Positions 1 to 12,929 of a DNA stretch of 64,000 nucleotides are shown piece after piece (position 1 is the stretch's first letter; each line of letters opens with the position of its first letter). Location of the stretch: contig NC_134834.1 of assembly GCF_004210375.1 (NCBI RefSeq), positions 18,903,027 through 18,967,026 on the forward strand, written 5' to 3'. This DNA is from Tachypleus tridentatus. Its lineage: Eukaryota > Arthropoda > Merostomata > Xiphosura > Limulidae. Under the pieces are notes generated by a model that ran no database searches, was not told the origin of the DNA, and was given only the letters and a program-made list of their open reading frames with translations. The position numbers and the translations under genes were made by a program.

Positions 1-3000
1 TCACACTACCTGTTATTGTCATATTGTATACCAGTTATTCACACTACCTGTTATTGTCATATTGTATACCAGTTATTCACACTACCTGTTATTGTCATAT
101 TGTATACCAGTTATTCACACTACCTGTTATTGTTACATTGTATACCAGTTATTCACACTACCTGTTATTGTCATATTGTATACCAGTTATTCACACTAAC
201 TGTTATTGTCATATTGTATACCAGTTATTCACACTAACTGTTATTGTCATATTGTATACCAGTTATTCACACTACCTGTTATTGTCATATTGTATACCAG
301 TTATTCACACTACCTGTTATTGTCATATTGTATACCAGTTATTCACACTACCTGTTATTGTCATATTGTATACCAGTTATTCACACTACCTGTTATTGTT
401 ACATTGTATACCAGTTGTTCACACTACCTGTTATTGTCACATTGTATACCAGTTATTCACACTACCTGTTATTGTTACATTGTATACCAGTTATTCACAC
501 CACCTGTTATTGTCATATTGTATACCAGTTATTCACGCTACCTGTTATTGTTACATTGTATACCAGTTATTCACACTACCTGTTATTGTCATATTGTATA
601 CCAGTTATTCACACTACCTGTTTTTGTTACATTGTATACCAGTTATTCACACTACCTGTTATTGTCATATTGTATACCAGTTATTCACACTACCTGTTAT
701 TGTTACATTGTATACCAGTTATTCACACTACCTGTTATTGTCATATTGTATACCAGTTATTCACACTACCTGTTATTGTTACATTGTATACCAGTTATTC
801 ACACTACCTGTTATTGTCATATTGTATACCAGTTATTCACACTACCTGTTATTGTCATATTGTATACCAGTTATTCACACTAACTGTTATTGTTACATTG
901 TATACCAGTTATTCACACTACCTGTTATTGTTACATTGTATACCAGTTATTCACACTACCTGTTATTGTCATATTGTATACCAGTTATTCACACTACCTG
1001 TTATTGTCATATTGTATACCAGTTATTCACACTACCTGTTATTGTTATATTGTATACCAGTTATTCACACTACCTGTTATTGTCATATTGTATGTACCAG
1101 TTATTCACACTACCTGTTATTGTTACATTGTATACCAGTTATTCACACTAACTGTTATTGTCATATTGTATACCAGTTATTCACACTAACTGTTATTGTC
1201 ATATTGTACACCAGTTATTCACACTACCTGTTATTGTCATATTGTATACCAGTTATTCACACTACCAGTTATTGTTACATTGTATACCAGTTATTCACAC
1301 TACCTGTTATTGTCATATTGTATACCAGTTATTCACACTTACTGTTATTGTTATATTGTATACCAGTTATTCACACTACCTGTTATTGTCATATTGTATA
1401 CCAGTTATTCACACTACCTGTTATTGTCATATTGTATACCAGTTATTCACACTACCTGTTATTGTTATATTGTATACCAGTTATTCACACTACCTGTTAT
1501 TGTCATATTGTATACCAGTTATTCACACTACCTGTTATTGTTACATTGTATACCAGTTATTCACACTAACTGTTATTGTCATATTGTATACCAGTTATTC
1601 ACACTACCTGTTATTGTCATATTGTACACCAGTTATTCACACTACCTGTTATTGTTACATTGTATACCAGTTATTGTTACATTTGTATACCAGTTATTCA
1701 CACTACCTGTTATTGTCATATTGTATACCAGTTATTCACACTCTACTGTTATTGTTATATTGTATACCAGTTATTCACACTACCTGTTATTGTCATATTG
1801 TATACCAGTTATTCACACTACCTGTTATTGTTATATTGTATACCAGTTATTCACACTACCTGTTATTGTTACATTGTATACCAGTTATTCACACTACCTG
1901 TTATTGTTACATTGTATACCAGTTAATCACACTAACTGTTATTGTCATATTGTATACCAGTTATTCACACTAACTGTTATTGTCATATTGTATACCAGTT
2001 ATTCACACTACCTGTTATTGTCATATTGTATACCAGTTATTCACACTACCAGTTATTGTTACATTGTATACCAGTTATTCACACTACCTGTTATTGTCAT
2101 ATTGTATACCAGTTATTCACACTACCTGTTATTGTTATATTGTATACCAGTTATTCACACTACCTGTTATTGTGATATTGTATACCAGTTATTCACACTA
2201 CCTGTTATTGTTACATTGTATACCAGTTATTCACACTACCTGTTATTGTCATATTGTATACCAGTTATTCACACTACCTGTTATTGTCATATTGTATACC
2301 AGATATTCACACTACCTGTTATTGTCATATTGTATACCAGATATTCACACTACCTGTTATTGTCATATTGTATACCAGTTATTCACACTACCTGTTATTG
2401 TCATATTGTATACCAGTTATTCACACTACCAGTTATTGTTACATTGTATACCAGTTATTCACACTACCTGTTATTGTCATATTGTATACCAGTTATTCAC
2501 ACTACCTGTTATTGTCATATTGTATACCAGTTATTCACACTACCTGTTATTGTCATATTGTATACCAGTTATTCACACTACCTGTTATTGTTACATTGTA
2601 TACCAGTTATTCACACTACCTGTTATTGTCATATTGTATACCAGTTATTCACACTACCTGTTATTGTTACATTGTATACCAGTTATTCACACTACCTGTT
2701 ATTGTTACATTGTATACCAGTTATTCACACTAACTGTTATTGTTATATTGTATACCAGTTATTCACACTACCTGTTATTGTTATATTGTATACCAGTTAT
2801 TCACACTACCTGTTATTGTTACATTGTATACCAGTTATTCACACTACCTGTTATTGTTACATTGTATACCAGTTATTCACACTACCTGTTATTGTTACAT
2901 TGTATACCAGTTATTCACACTACCTGTTATTGTTATATTGTATACCAGTTATTCACACTACCTGTTATTGTCATATTGTATACCAGTTATTCACACTAAC

Positions 3001-3819
3001 TGTTATTGTTATATTGTATACCAGTTATTCACACTACCTGTTATTGTTATATTTTATACCAGTTATTCACACTACCTGTTATTGTTATATTGTATGTACC
3101 AGTTATTCACACTAACTGTTATTGTTATATTGTATACCAGATATTCACACTACCTGTTATTGTTATATTGTATACCAGTTATTCACACTACCTGTTATTG
3201 TCATATTGTATACCAGTTATTCACACTAACTGTTATTGTTATATTGTATACCAGTTATTCACACTACCTGTTATTGTTATATTGTATACCAGTTATTCAC
3301 ACTAACTGTTATTGTCATATTGTATACCAGTTATTCACACTACCTGTTATTGTTACATTGTATACCAGTTATTCACACTACCTGTTATTGTTACATTGTA
3401 TACCAGTTATTCACACTAACTGTTATTGTCATATTGTATACCAGTTATTCACACTAACTGTTATTGTCATATTGTATACCAGTTATTCACACTACCTGTT
3501 ATTGTCATATTGTATACCAGTTATTCACACTACCTGTTATTGTTACATTGTATACCAGTTATTCACACTACCTGTTATTGTCATATTGTATACCAGTTAT
3601 TCACACTACCTGTTATTGTTACATTGTATACCAGTTATTCACACTACCTGTTATTGTTACATTGTATACCAGTTATTCACACTAACTGTTATTGTCACAT
3701 TGTATACCAGTTATTCACACTACCTGTTATTGTCACATTGTATACCAGTTATTCACACTACCTGTTATTGTCATATTGTATACCAGTTATTCACACTACC
3801 TGTTATTGTCATATTGTTA
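1..3819. repeat. 38-bp minisatellite array A (left block)
   Basis: About 100 head-to-tail copies of a 38-bp unit. Each unit contains TTCACACTACCTGTTATTG followed by TCATATTGTATACCAGTTA. Point variants recur (TCATAT/TTACAT/TTATAT, ACTACC/ACTAAC, AGTTAT/AGATAT). The unit is internally duplicated, since ACC(A/T)GTTATT occurs twice in it. The array is already under way at base 1, so its true left end is outside the window. It ends where the unit gives way to TTATTGATACG. The unit has no stop codon in several plus frames, which produces open frames up to 639 codons that encode only the translated repeat. Confidence 0.98.
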
Positions 3820-4102
3820 TTGATACGTTTTCTGTTCAATAACATCAAAGCTTCTTCTGTGCACGAGGATGGATTTTTAAAAATCTTAAACCGTTATCCA
3901 AATGTCACGTGTTCATGGAAAATAGCAAGTTGTGGACGTATTATTATTATTATTTTGAAAATAAATAAATAAATATATATATATATTTATATATATAAGT
4001 TGAGGGGGAAGTGTAGTTTATATGATAACTGTTTTATTTTATTAATTATATTTTCTTGGAATTAAAATGCAGATAGCGCTTTTGTAGCTTTGCAGGAAAT
4101 TA
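3820..4102. other. unique AT-rich spacer
   Basis: This is non-repetitive AT-rich DNA after array A. It contains a short (AAAT)n/(AT)n microsatellite at about 3955-3998. I see no gene. Confidence 0.7.
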
Positions 4103-4385
4103 TTGTTTGTTTGTTTGTTTTGGAATTTCGCACAAAGCTACTCGAGGGCTATCTGTGCTAGCCTGTCCCTAATTTAACAGTGTAAGACTAGAGGGAAGGC
4201 AGCTAGTCATCACCACCCACCGCCAACTCTTGGGCTACTCTTTTACCAACGAATAGTGGGATTGACCGTCACATTATAACGCCCCACGGCTGGGAGGACG
4301 AGCATGTTTGGCGCGACTCGGGCGCGAACCCGCGACCCTCAGATTACGAGGCGCACGCCTTAACGCGCTAGGCCATGCCAGGCCC
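4103..4385 (-). mobile_element. tRNA-derived SINE, family 1, full length
   Basis: The element is read on the minus strand. The tRNA-like head is at the right end, with an A-box-like TGGCCTAGCG and a B-box-like GGTTCGCGCCC. The conserved body holds the family hallmarks GGGACGGCTAGC and AGAGTAGCCCAAGAGTTGG (both read on the minus strand). The tail is (AAAC)n at the left end. An 11-bp direct repeat, GCAGGAAATTA, flanks it at 4092-4102 and 4386-4396. This is a perfect target-site duplication and fixes the element boundaries. Confidence 0.95.
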
Positions 4386-4396
4386 GCAGGAAATTA

Positions 4397-5517
4397 GAAA
4401 CAAAAAATTTGTATCCAAAGATACCTTGAATACAACGCTATATATTTTGATCTTTATCCAGGCCTAATCTTATCAGGCACCACTTTATATTTCAAATGTT
4501 TTAATCAAGGGTGTTATAAAGAATAAATGTAGATTCGGCATTTAATTAATATACATAAACCCGTTCTAATTATCGATAAAAAAAAACAACCACTGAAGAT
4601 ATACTGAGCGTTTGAATAGTCTTCGTTATCCTACTATAGAGTTGCAGACCTAAAACAATAATGATAACTGTTCAGTCTTAAGCATAAACCAAAGGACAGG
4701 TCGTAAATTCCATTTTAGTGTCCAGTTTCGCACGACATGAAAACATTAGACGCCGTTTTTAATCAATAAAGACGAATCGTTTGGTTTATACACAAACAGA
4801 GAAGTCGAGAGATTTCCGACTGCTAAGTAATCACTACGTTATAACTACGACATAAGTGTGTAATATATGAACACCAAACGACTCGTATTTGGTTACGGAT
4901 TGCCCCCACCCCTCACACAGGGAAGTGAGATCACGGGTGGTAAGTAATACCTAATTCTCTGTACTCCAATTATTATGTTCCAAACCTCAGGCGTTGAGCA
5001 ATTTTGTGTTTTTATGTGTGTGTTGCTGTATTGTTGAATAACACTGAAATACGTTGATCAAAGAGAGGTGATAAAACAGTTTGTTGATGACATCAAAACT
5101 CAAAACACTAAGTAGCTGGCAAACTACGTGGGAAATAATTTCAAACTGAACGCTTCTGATGTAAGTAAGGAACGTAAAACTTTTCAACTGAATTTAACAT
5201 CCTTGACGTACTAGATAATACGATACGTTCTGAGTGAGAATATACGTTTGAAAAATAAACAAAGAATGAAAGAGAATTGTCATAGAAAGCGTAACCCGAC
5301 TAGCACGAACGAATTGTGAATTATTAAACAGAAAAGAAAATGAATATTTATACAAAACATGAAAGATATACAGTATATATGATAACACTAACTTACTATA
5401 GTGTCATAATATTTATATATATTCTAATTAAACAGGACGTAATGTGTATATTTGCACTATGACTCTGAGCCTATTGAACCAATCACAACCAAATATGAAC
5501 TATGGGGAACTTCCAAA
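4397..5517. other. unique sequence without recognisable gene
   Basis: AT-rich sequence with no ORF above about 70 codons and no similarity that I recognise. Short minus-strand ORFs at 4987-5187 and 5194-5388 look like chance. Confidence 0.6.
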
Positions 5518-5527
5518 GGATGGAGTT

Positions 5528-5809
5528 TGTTTGTTTGTTTGTTTTGAATTTCGCACAAAGCTACTCGAGGGCTATCTGTGCTAGCCGTCCCTAATTTAGC
5601 AGTGTAAGACTAGAGGGAAGGCAGCTAGTCATCACCACCCGCCGCCAGCTCTTGGGCTACTCTTTTGCCAACCTATAGTGGGATTGACCGTCACATTATA
5701 ACGCTCCCACGGCTGAAAGGGCGAGCATGTTTGGCGCGACGGGGATGCGAACCCGCGACCCTCAGATTACGAGTCGCACGCCTTAACACGCTTGGCCATG
5801 CCGGGCCTG
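5528..5809 (-). mobile_element. tRNA-derived SINE, family 1
   Basis: Same organisation as the copy at 4103-4385: (AAAC)n tail at the left and tRNA head at the right. Read on the minus strand, the head contains TGGCCAAGCGTG (A box) and GGTTCGCATCC (B box). Imperfect target-site duplications GGATGGAGTT (5518-5527) and GGATGAAGTT (5810-5819) flank it. The one mismatch suggests an older insertion than the 4103 copy. Confidence 0.93.
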
Positions 5810-5824
5810 GGATGAAGTTAATTG

Positions 5825-5913
5825 TTGTTGTTGTTGTTTCGGAGTAAGCACGTGAGCTATTAGCGTTGTAAGTCCGCAGACATACCGCTGAGCCAATGAG
5901 GGTCAATGAACTT
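5825..5913 (-). mobile_element. SINE family 2 fragment
   Basis: A (TTG)n stretch is followed by the family-2 signature AGCGTTGTAAGTCCGCAGA and CATACCGCTGAGCCAATG. This is the reverse complement of a tRNA-like head. The central body is missing, so the copy is internally truncated. It lies immediately beside the family-1 SINE. Confidence 0.7.
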
Positions 5914-6597
5914 GATATTGTTTCCATTTCGTAAAACCAGCCTATTGAGTTAATCTGAAACAACCTTGACGGATAGGTGCTTTGCACGATATTGAATATT
6001 TTAAAAGAGTTCCATGTCAAAGAAAGGAAGTTGTTCGATTATTTCTCAAACAACCATGTTTTTCTCACGGTCAATGAGATGTAGGGTGTTCAAGGTTGGG
6101 ACCACTCAAAATATTTATTCATTGGCAGATGGAAAACAAAGTTTAAATGTTATTTATGAAGAAGCATTGTTATGATTTAACATTCTGAGATAAAGTTTAA
6201 TTTCAAGTTATTACGTTGAAATATATAATCACTGTTTATCTTACACTGCTTTAAGTTTAAACATTCCCCGTCAGGTGTCCGGTATTTCAGCTTGTTAACT
6301 GTAAAAACAATGAAGTCAATCATAAATGCAATACTTCGCTCACATAACAACATTCACGTAATATTTAATTCACCCATATATGTTTACATTTTTTACTATA
6401 GGTATATTTACTGTCAAAAGTACCAATCTATAATTCTCCAATCACTTACACTGAGCTAATAACTTAGATTGTGTAATGTCAAATTAACCATATCTACTAA
6501 ATACGCGAAATTCATGTTATGATCTAAAAACTGTACTAACACCTGCAAATAAAATATGTCTTTCTTCAAATAATAAACCCGGTATATCACTAATATA
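5914..6597. other. unique AT-rich spacer
   Basis: No gene, SINE or ordered repeat is visible. The last part (from about 6560) grades into degenerate copies of array B. Confidence 0.6.
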
Positions 6598-9246
6598 CAA
6601 TAATAATAACCACAATGGTGTCAGAACATAGCGACTAATATATAATAAAAAAAAGAGTGATCTACGAATATAACTACTAATATAATAAACAACAGTGGTC
6701 TAAAAATATAACTACCAACACAATAAATAACAGTGGTCTAAGAATATAACTACTAATATAATAAACAACAGTGGTCTAAGAATATAACTACTAACACAAT
6801 AAACAACAGTGGTCTAAGAATATAACTACTAATACAATAAACAACAGTGATCTAAGAATATAACTACTAATACAATAAACAACAGTGGTCTAAGGATATA
6901 ACTACTAACACAATAAACAATAGTGGTCTAAGAATATAACTACTAATACAATAAACAATAGTGGTCTACGAATATAACTACTAACACAATAAACAACAGT
7001 GGTCTAAGAATATAACTACTAACACAATAAACAACAGTGGTCTAAGAATATAACTACCAACACAATAAACAACAGTGGTCTAAGAATATAACTACTAACA
7101 CAATAAACAACAGTGGTCTAAGAATATAACTACTAACACAATAAACAACAGTGGTCTAAGAATATAACTACCAACACAATAAACAACAGTAGTCTAAGAA
7201 TATAACTACTAACACAATAAACAACAGTGGTCTAAGAATATAACTACTAACACAATAAACAACAGTGGTCTAAGAATATAACTACTAACATTATAAACAA
7301 CAGTGGTCTAAGAATATAACTACTAACACAATAAACAAGAGTGGTCTAAGAATATAACTACTAACATTATAAACAACAGTGGTCTAAGAATATAACTACT
7401 AACATTATAAACAACAGAGGTCTAAGAATATAACTACTAACATTATAAACAACAGTGGTCTAAGAATATAACTACTAACATTATAAACAACAGTGGTCTA
7501 AGAATATAACTACTAACACAATAAACAAGAGTGGTCTAAGAATATAACTACTAACATTATAAACAACAGTGGTCTAAGAATACAACTACTAACATTATAA
7601 ACAACAGTAGTCTAAGAATATAACTACTAACACAATAAACAAGAGTGGTCTAAGAATATAACTACTAACATTATAAACAACAGTGGTCTAAGAATGTAAC
7701 TACTAACATTATAAACAAGAGTGGTCTAAGAATATAACTACTAACATTATAAACAACAGTGGTCTAAGAATATAACTACTAACACAATAAACAACAGTGG
7801 TCTAAGAATATAACTACTAACACAATAAACAACAGTGGTCTAAGAATATAACTACTAACATTATAAACAACAGTGGTCTAAGAATATAACTACTAACACA
7901 ATAAACAACAGTGGTCTAAGAATATAACTACTAACATTATAAACAACAGTGGTCTAAGAATATAACTACTAACATTATAAACAACAGTGGTCTAAGAATA
8001 TAACTACTAACACAATAAACAACAGTGGTCTAAGAATATAACTACTAACACAATAAACAACAGTGATCTAAGAATATAACTACCAACAGAATAAACAACA
8101 GTGGTCTAAGAATATAACTACTAACACAATAAACAATAGTGATCTAAGAATACAACTACTAACACAATAAACAATAGCGGACTAAGAATATAACTACTAA
8201 CATTATAAACAACAGTGGTCTAAGAATATAACTACCAACACAATAAACAACAGTGGTCTAAGAATATAACTACTAACACAATAAACAAGAGTGGTCTAAG
8301 AATATAACTACTAACATTATAAACAACAGAGGTCTAAGAATATAACTACTAACATTATAAACAACAGTGGTCTAAGAATATAACTACTAACATTATAAAC
8401 AACAGTGGTCTAAGAATATAACTACTAACACAATAAACAACAGTGGTCTAAGAATATAACTACTAACACAATAAACAATAGTGATCTAAGAATACAACTA
8501 CTAACACAATAAACAATAGCGGACTAAGAATATAACTACTAACACAATAAACAACAGTGGTCTAAGAATACAACTACTAACATTATAAACAACAGTGGTC
8601 TAAGAATATAACTACTAACACAATAAACAACAGTGGTCTAAGAATATAACTACTAACACAATAAACAACAGTGGTCTAAGAATATAACTACTAACATTAT
8701 AAACAACAGTGGTCTAAGAATATAACTACTAACATTATAAACAACAGTGGTCTAAGAATATAACTACTAACACAAAAAACAACAGTGGTCTAAGAATATA
8801 ACTACTAACACAATAAACAACAGTGGTCTAAGAATATAACTACTAACACAAAAAACAACAGTGGTCTAAGAATATAACTACTAACACAATAAACAACAGT
8901 GGTCTAAGAATATAACTACTAACACAATAAACAAGAGTGGTCTAAGAATATAACTACTAACACAAAAAACAACAGTGGTCTAAGAATATAACTACTAACA
9001 CAATAAACAATAGTGATCTAAGAATATAACTACTAACACAATAAACAACAGTGGTCTAAGAATATAACTACTAACACAATAAACAACAGTGGTCTAAGAA
9101 TATAACTACCAACACAATAAACAACAGTGGTCTAAGAATATAACTACTAACACAATAAACAACAGTGGTCTAAGAATATAACTACTAACACAATAAACAA
9201 CAGTGGTCTAAGAATATAACTACTAACACAATAAACAACAGTGGTA
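6598..9246. repeat. 38-bp minisatellite array B
   Basis: About 70 copies of a 38-bp unit built from AACAACAGTGGTCTAAGAAT and ATAACTACTAACACAATA. A common alternative ends in ACATTATA instead of ACACAATA. The first units (6598-6700) are degenerate, and the last stops at GTGGTATCCC. The sequence is unrelated to array A although the period is the same. Every typical unit carries TACTAAC. Minor variants (AACAAGAG, CTACCAAC, CACAAAAAAC) occur in clusters, as expected from local unequal exchange. Confidence 0.97.
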
Positions 9247-9333
9247 TCCCAATAGAAGATTCTTGTATTTTTATTTCACCAGAATATTTATCAGTTTTAA
9301 ATATTAAGATTCTGTCTATTAAATAACTTTCCA

Positions 9334-11084
9334 ACCAGTTATTCACACTACCTGTTATTGTCATATTGTATACCAGTTATTCACACTACCTGTTATTGTC
9401 ATATTGTATACCAGTTATTCACACTACCTGTTATTGTCATATTGTATACCAGTTATTCACACTACCTGTTATTGTTACATTGTATACCAGTTATTCACAC
9501 TACCTGTTATTGTCATATTGTATACCAGTTATTCACACTACCTGTTATTGTTATATTGTATACCAGTTATTCACACTACCTGTTATTGTTACATTGTATA
9601 CCAGTTATTCACACTACCTGTTATTGTTACATTGTATACCAGTTATTCACACTAACTGTTATTGTCATATTGTATACCAGTTATTCACACTACCTGTTAT
9701 CGTTACATTGTATACCAGTTAATCACACTAACTGTTATTGTCATATTGTATACCAGTTATTCACACTAACTGTTATTGTCATATTGTATACCAGTTATTC
9801 ACACTACCTGTTATTGTCATATTGTATACCAGTTATTCACACTACCAGTTATTGTTACATTGTATACCAGTTATTCACACTACCTGTTATTGTCATATTG
9901 TATACCAGTTATTCACACTACCTGTTATTGTTATATTGTATACCAGTTATTCACACTACCTGTTATTGTGATATTGTATACCAGTTATTCACACTACCTG
10001 TTATTGTTACATTGTATACCAGTTATTCACACTACCTGTTATTGTTACATTGTATACCAGTTATTCACACTAACTGTTATTGTCATATTGTATACCAGTT
10101 ATTCACACTACCTGTTATTGTTACATTGTATACCAGTTATTCACGCTACCTGTTATTGTTATATTGTATACCAGTTATTCACACTACCTGTTATTGTTAT
10201 ATTGTATACCAGTTATTCACACTACCTGTTATTGTCATATTGTATACCAGTTATTCACACTACCTGTTATTGTCATATTGTATACCAGTTATTCACACTA
10301 CCTGTTATTGTTACATTGTATACCAGTTATTCACACTACCTGTTATTGTCATATTGTATACCAGTTATTCACACTACCTGTTATTGTCATATTGTATACC
10401 AGTTATTCACACTACCTGTTATTGTTACATTGTATACCAGTTATTCACACTACCTGTTATTGTTACATTGTATACCAGTTATTCACACTAACTGTTATTG
10501 TCATATTGTATACCAGTTATTCACACTACCTGTTATTGTCATATTGTATACCAGTTATTCACACTACCTGTTATTGTCATATTGTATACCAGATATTCAC
10601 ACTACCTGTTATTGTCATATTGTATACCAGTTATTCACACTACCTGTTATTGTCATATTGTATACCAGTTATTCACACTACCTGTTATTGTCATATTGTA
10701 TACCAGTTATTCACACTACCAGTTATTGTTACATTGTATACCAGTTATTCACACTACCTGTTATTGTCATATTGTATACCAGTTATTCACACTAACTGTT
10801 ATTGTCATATTGTATACCAGTTATTCACACTACCTGTTATTGTCATATTGTATACCAGTTATTCACACTACCTGTTATTGTTACATTGTATACCAGTTAT
10901 TCACACTACCTGTTATTGTCATATTGTATACCAGTTATTCACACTACCTGTTATTGTTACATTGTATACCAGTTATTCACACTACCTGTTATTGTTACAT
11001 TGTATACCAGTTATTCACACTAACTGTTATTGTCATATTGTATACCAGTTATTCACACTACCTGTTATTGTCATATTGTATACC
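9334..11084. repeat. 38-bp minisatellite array A (right block)
   Basis: About 46 copies of the same 38-bp unit as 1-3819, in the same orientation. It begins at ACCAGTTATTCACAC and ends at TGTATACC before TTTTTTCTAC. It shares rare unit variants in the same order with the left block, for example CAGTTAATCAC at 9716 and TGTGATATTG at 9967. The two blocks are therefore separated parts of one family. Confidence 0.97.
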
Positions 11085-11182
11085 TTTTTTCTACAAAACC
11101 TTGTGATTCAAATTCTTTAGATTAACCTAAAAATGTTCACTTCAGAGATAACTTAGTTATGAAGTATCAGAACTTTGTTCGT

Positions 11183-11292
11183 TTGTAGTTCAGCATCAAG
11201 TGTCATCTGTTCTCTGCACAGCGCAGGTATCGAGCCCCAATTTTAGCGTTATAAGCCCTTAGAGTTACCAGTATGTTAAGCGGAGGGGGTTA
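11183..11292 (-). mobile_element. SINE family 2 fragment
   Basis: The fragment contains GGTATCGAGCCCCAATTTTA followed by AGCGTTATAAGCCC. This is the reverse complement of a B-box region and the anticodon-arm region of the family-2 tRNA head. It is diverged and has no visible target-site duplication. Confidence 0.6.
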
Positions 11293-11296
11293 AAAT

Positions 11297-11425
11297 TTGT
11301 TGTTTTTTTAATGCAAGACTACACAGTCAGATATCTGCAATTCATTTACTGCTACGAATCGAACCTCGGATTTTATCATTGTAAGTTCATTACAGTTGTA
11401 GATGACCCACTGGGAGAATTTAGAA
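11297..11425 (-). mobile_element. SINE family 2 fragment abutting the 32-bp array
   Basis: ACACAGTCAGATATCTGC, then TACGAATCGAACCTCGGAT (inverse B box) and ATCATTGTAAGTTCATTACA match the family-2 order on the minus strand. The copy ends in GACCCACTGGGAG. This is the SINE's outer tRNA end and also the start of the unit amplified in the next array. Confidence 0.65.
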
Positions 11426-11978
11426 CTTAAAAAACTGCCCCTCCGGGGAAACTTAGAGATTAAAAACTGACCCACTGGAGGAACTTAAAGCTTAAAAACT
11501 GACCCACCAGGCGAACTTAGAGCTCAAAAGCTGATTCACCAGGCGAACTTAGAGCTTAAAAACTGACCCACCGGGAAAACTTAGAGCTTACAAACTGACA
11601 CTCTGGGGGAACTTAGAGCTTAAAAACTGACCCACCGGGAAAACTTAGAGCTTAAAAAGTGACCCACTGGTGGAACTTAGAGCTTAAAAACTGACCCACC
11701 GGGAAAACTTAGAGCTTACAAACTGACACACTGGGGGAACTTAGAGCTTAAAAACTGACCCACCGGGAAAACTTAGAGCTTTAAAAGTGACCCACTGGTG
11801 GAACTAAGATATTAAAAACTGACCTACTGGGAAAACTTAGAGCTTACAAACTGACTCACTGGGGGAACTTAGAGCTTAAAAACTGACCCACCGGGGAAAC
11901 TTAGAGCTTAAAAACTGACCCACTGGTGGAACTTAGAGCTTAGAAACTGATCGAATGGGGGAACTTAGAGCTTCAAAA
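11410..11978. repeat. 32-bp minisatellite derived from a SINE end
   Basis: About 18 copies of a 32-bp unit of the form GACCCACYGGGRRAACTTAG followed by AGCTTAAAAACT. It begins directly at the 5' tRNA end of the adjacent SINE fragment. CCACTGGGGG is the SINE-derived half of the unit. Alternating CCACCGGGAAAA and CCACTGGTGGAA units suggest a two-unit higher-order pattern between 11560 and 11820. Confidence 0.93.
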
Positions 11979-11984
11979 AATACA

Positions 11985-12929
11985 AGTATTTATCATGAAA
12001 CACATTAGTGGTTTATAATAGAGGTCACTCATTTTTTCTCCTTTATTATTGTTTAACATTATTCCGACGTTTTAATGTAATGTATATTTCATATGGAGGC
12101 TCACAATCTACTACATGCATTTTATGTAGTTGCGTGCAGACCGTGGTTGTAATTTAATGTTTATGTAGCAGGCATGACACATATACCAGAGTAATTACCT
12201 TACTGTTGGTACTGTACTGCTGTCGCTTATAATTTGGTTTCTATGGGGTACCTGTCCTCTCGGACACAACGCTGATGACACGATCACTGTTTTCTTTACC
12301 AGTTCACGATTTATTTCGTGTGTTATACAGACGTCATTAGTATTATACAAACATCTGGACTGTCTGCCACAACAGAAAATCTTAAGCCACAGTTTAAAAG
12401 ATAGCACACTGAGCTCAGTTTCGAACATCCGATCGGCAGTCACAGTGATGACTGATAGCAAGTGTCAAATTGTAGCCAACACTGCGTTATTGCAAATCTT
12501 ATAGATGGAAATAGAATAGCCATCTTTAGAGCTGACCGCAAGGAGTAGTAATGATCGTGCAAGCAGAGGATGGCGGTTCTAGGTGTAGGCGAGGCAGAAC
12601 ATTTTCCAGCTGTAGGACCTATATTTTAGTATCAGATAAAGTATGTGACAGCGCTGATTCGTCAAAGTTTAGGGTCGTCGCAATGAAAGAGGGTCTTAGA
12701 AGTGTCACGACATAAACTCCATCAGAAGTGAAGGGGAAAAGGTATATTATTATAATCAATATAAAATGGTTAATTAACGCGTTTCAGACTTAAAAGTTCA
12801 TTCAGTCCAGTGTTTACAGAGTCCCCATATAGTTACAGAGTATAGATATGGTAGCTGTAAATGTTTTACAGTCATACACATAACATGTGACATGTTGATT
12901 ACCATGCAGTACCACTTTCAGTCATGTAA
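11985..12929. other. unique sequence without recognisable gene
   Basis: No ORF longer than about 90 codons is present. The minus-strand frame at 12195-12461 has no recognisable motif and no splice context, and I treat it as chance. GC content is slightly higher from 12480 to 12720. Confidence 0.55.

Noticed and set aside
1-3972. Open frames up to 639 codons on the plus strand in array A, plus similar ones at 9358-11120
   Set aside because: They are translations of a stop-free 38-bp repeat in several overlapping plus frames. Three units give a 38-residue period. No frame is preferred, no start context or domain is visible, and the same unit variants occur regardless of frame.
5665-6020. ORFs 5665-5847 (+) and 5691-6020 (-)
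   Set aside because: Both run through the family-1 SINE and its neighbour. Similar frames appear in other SINE copies, such as 25016-25411 and 35190-35384.
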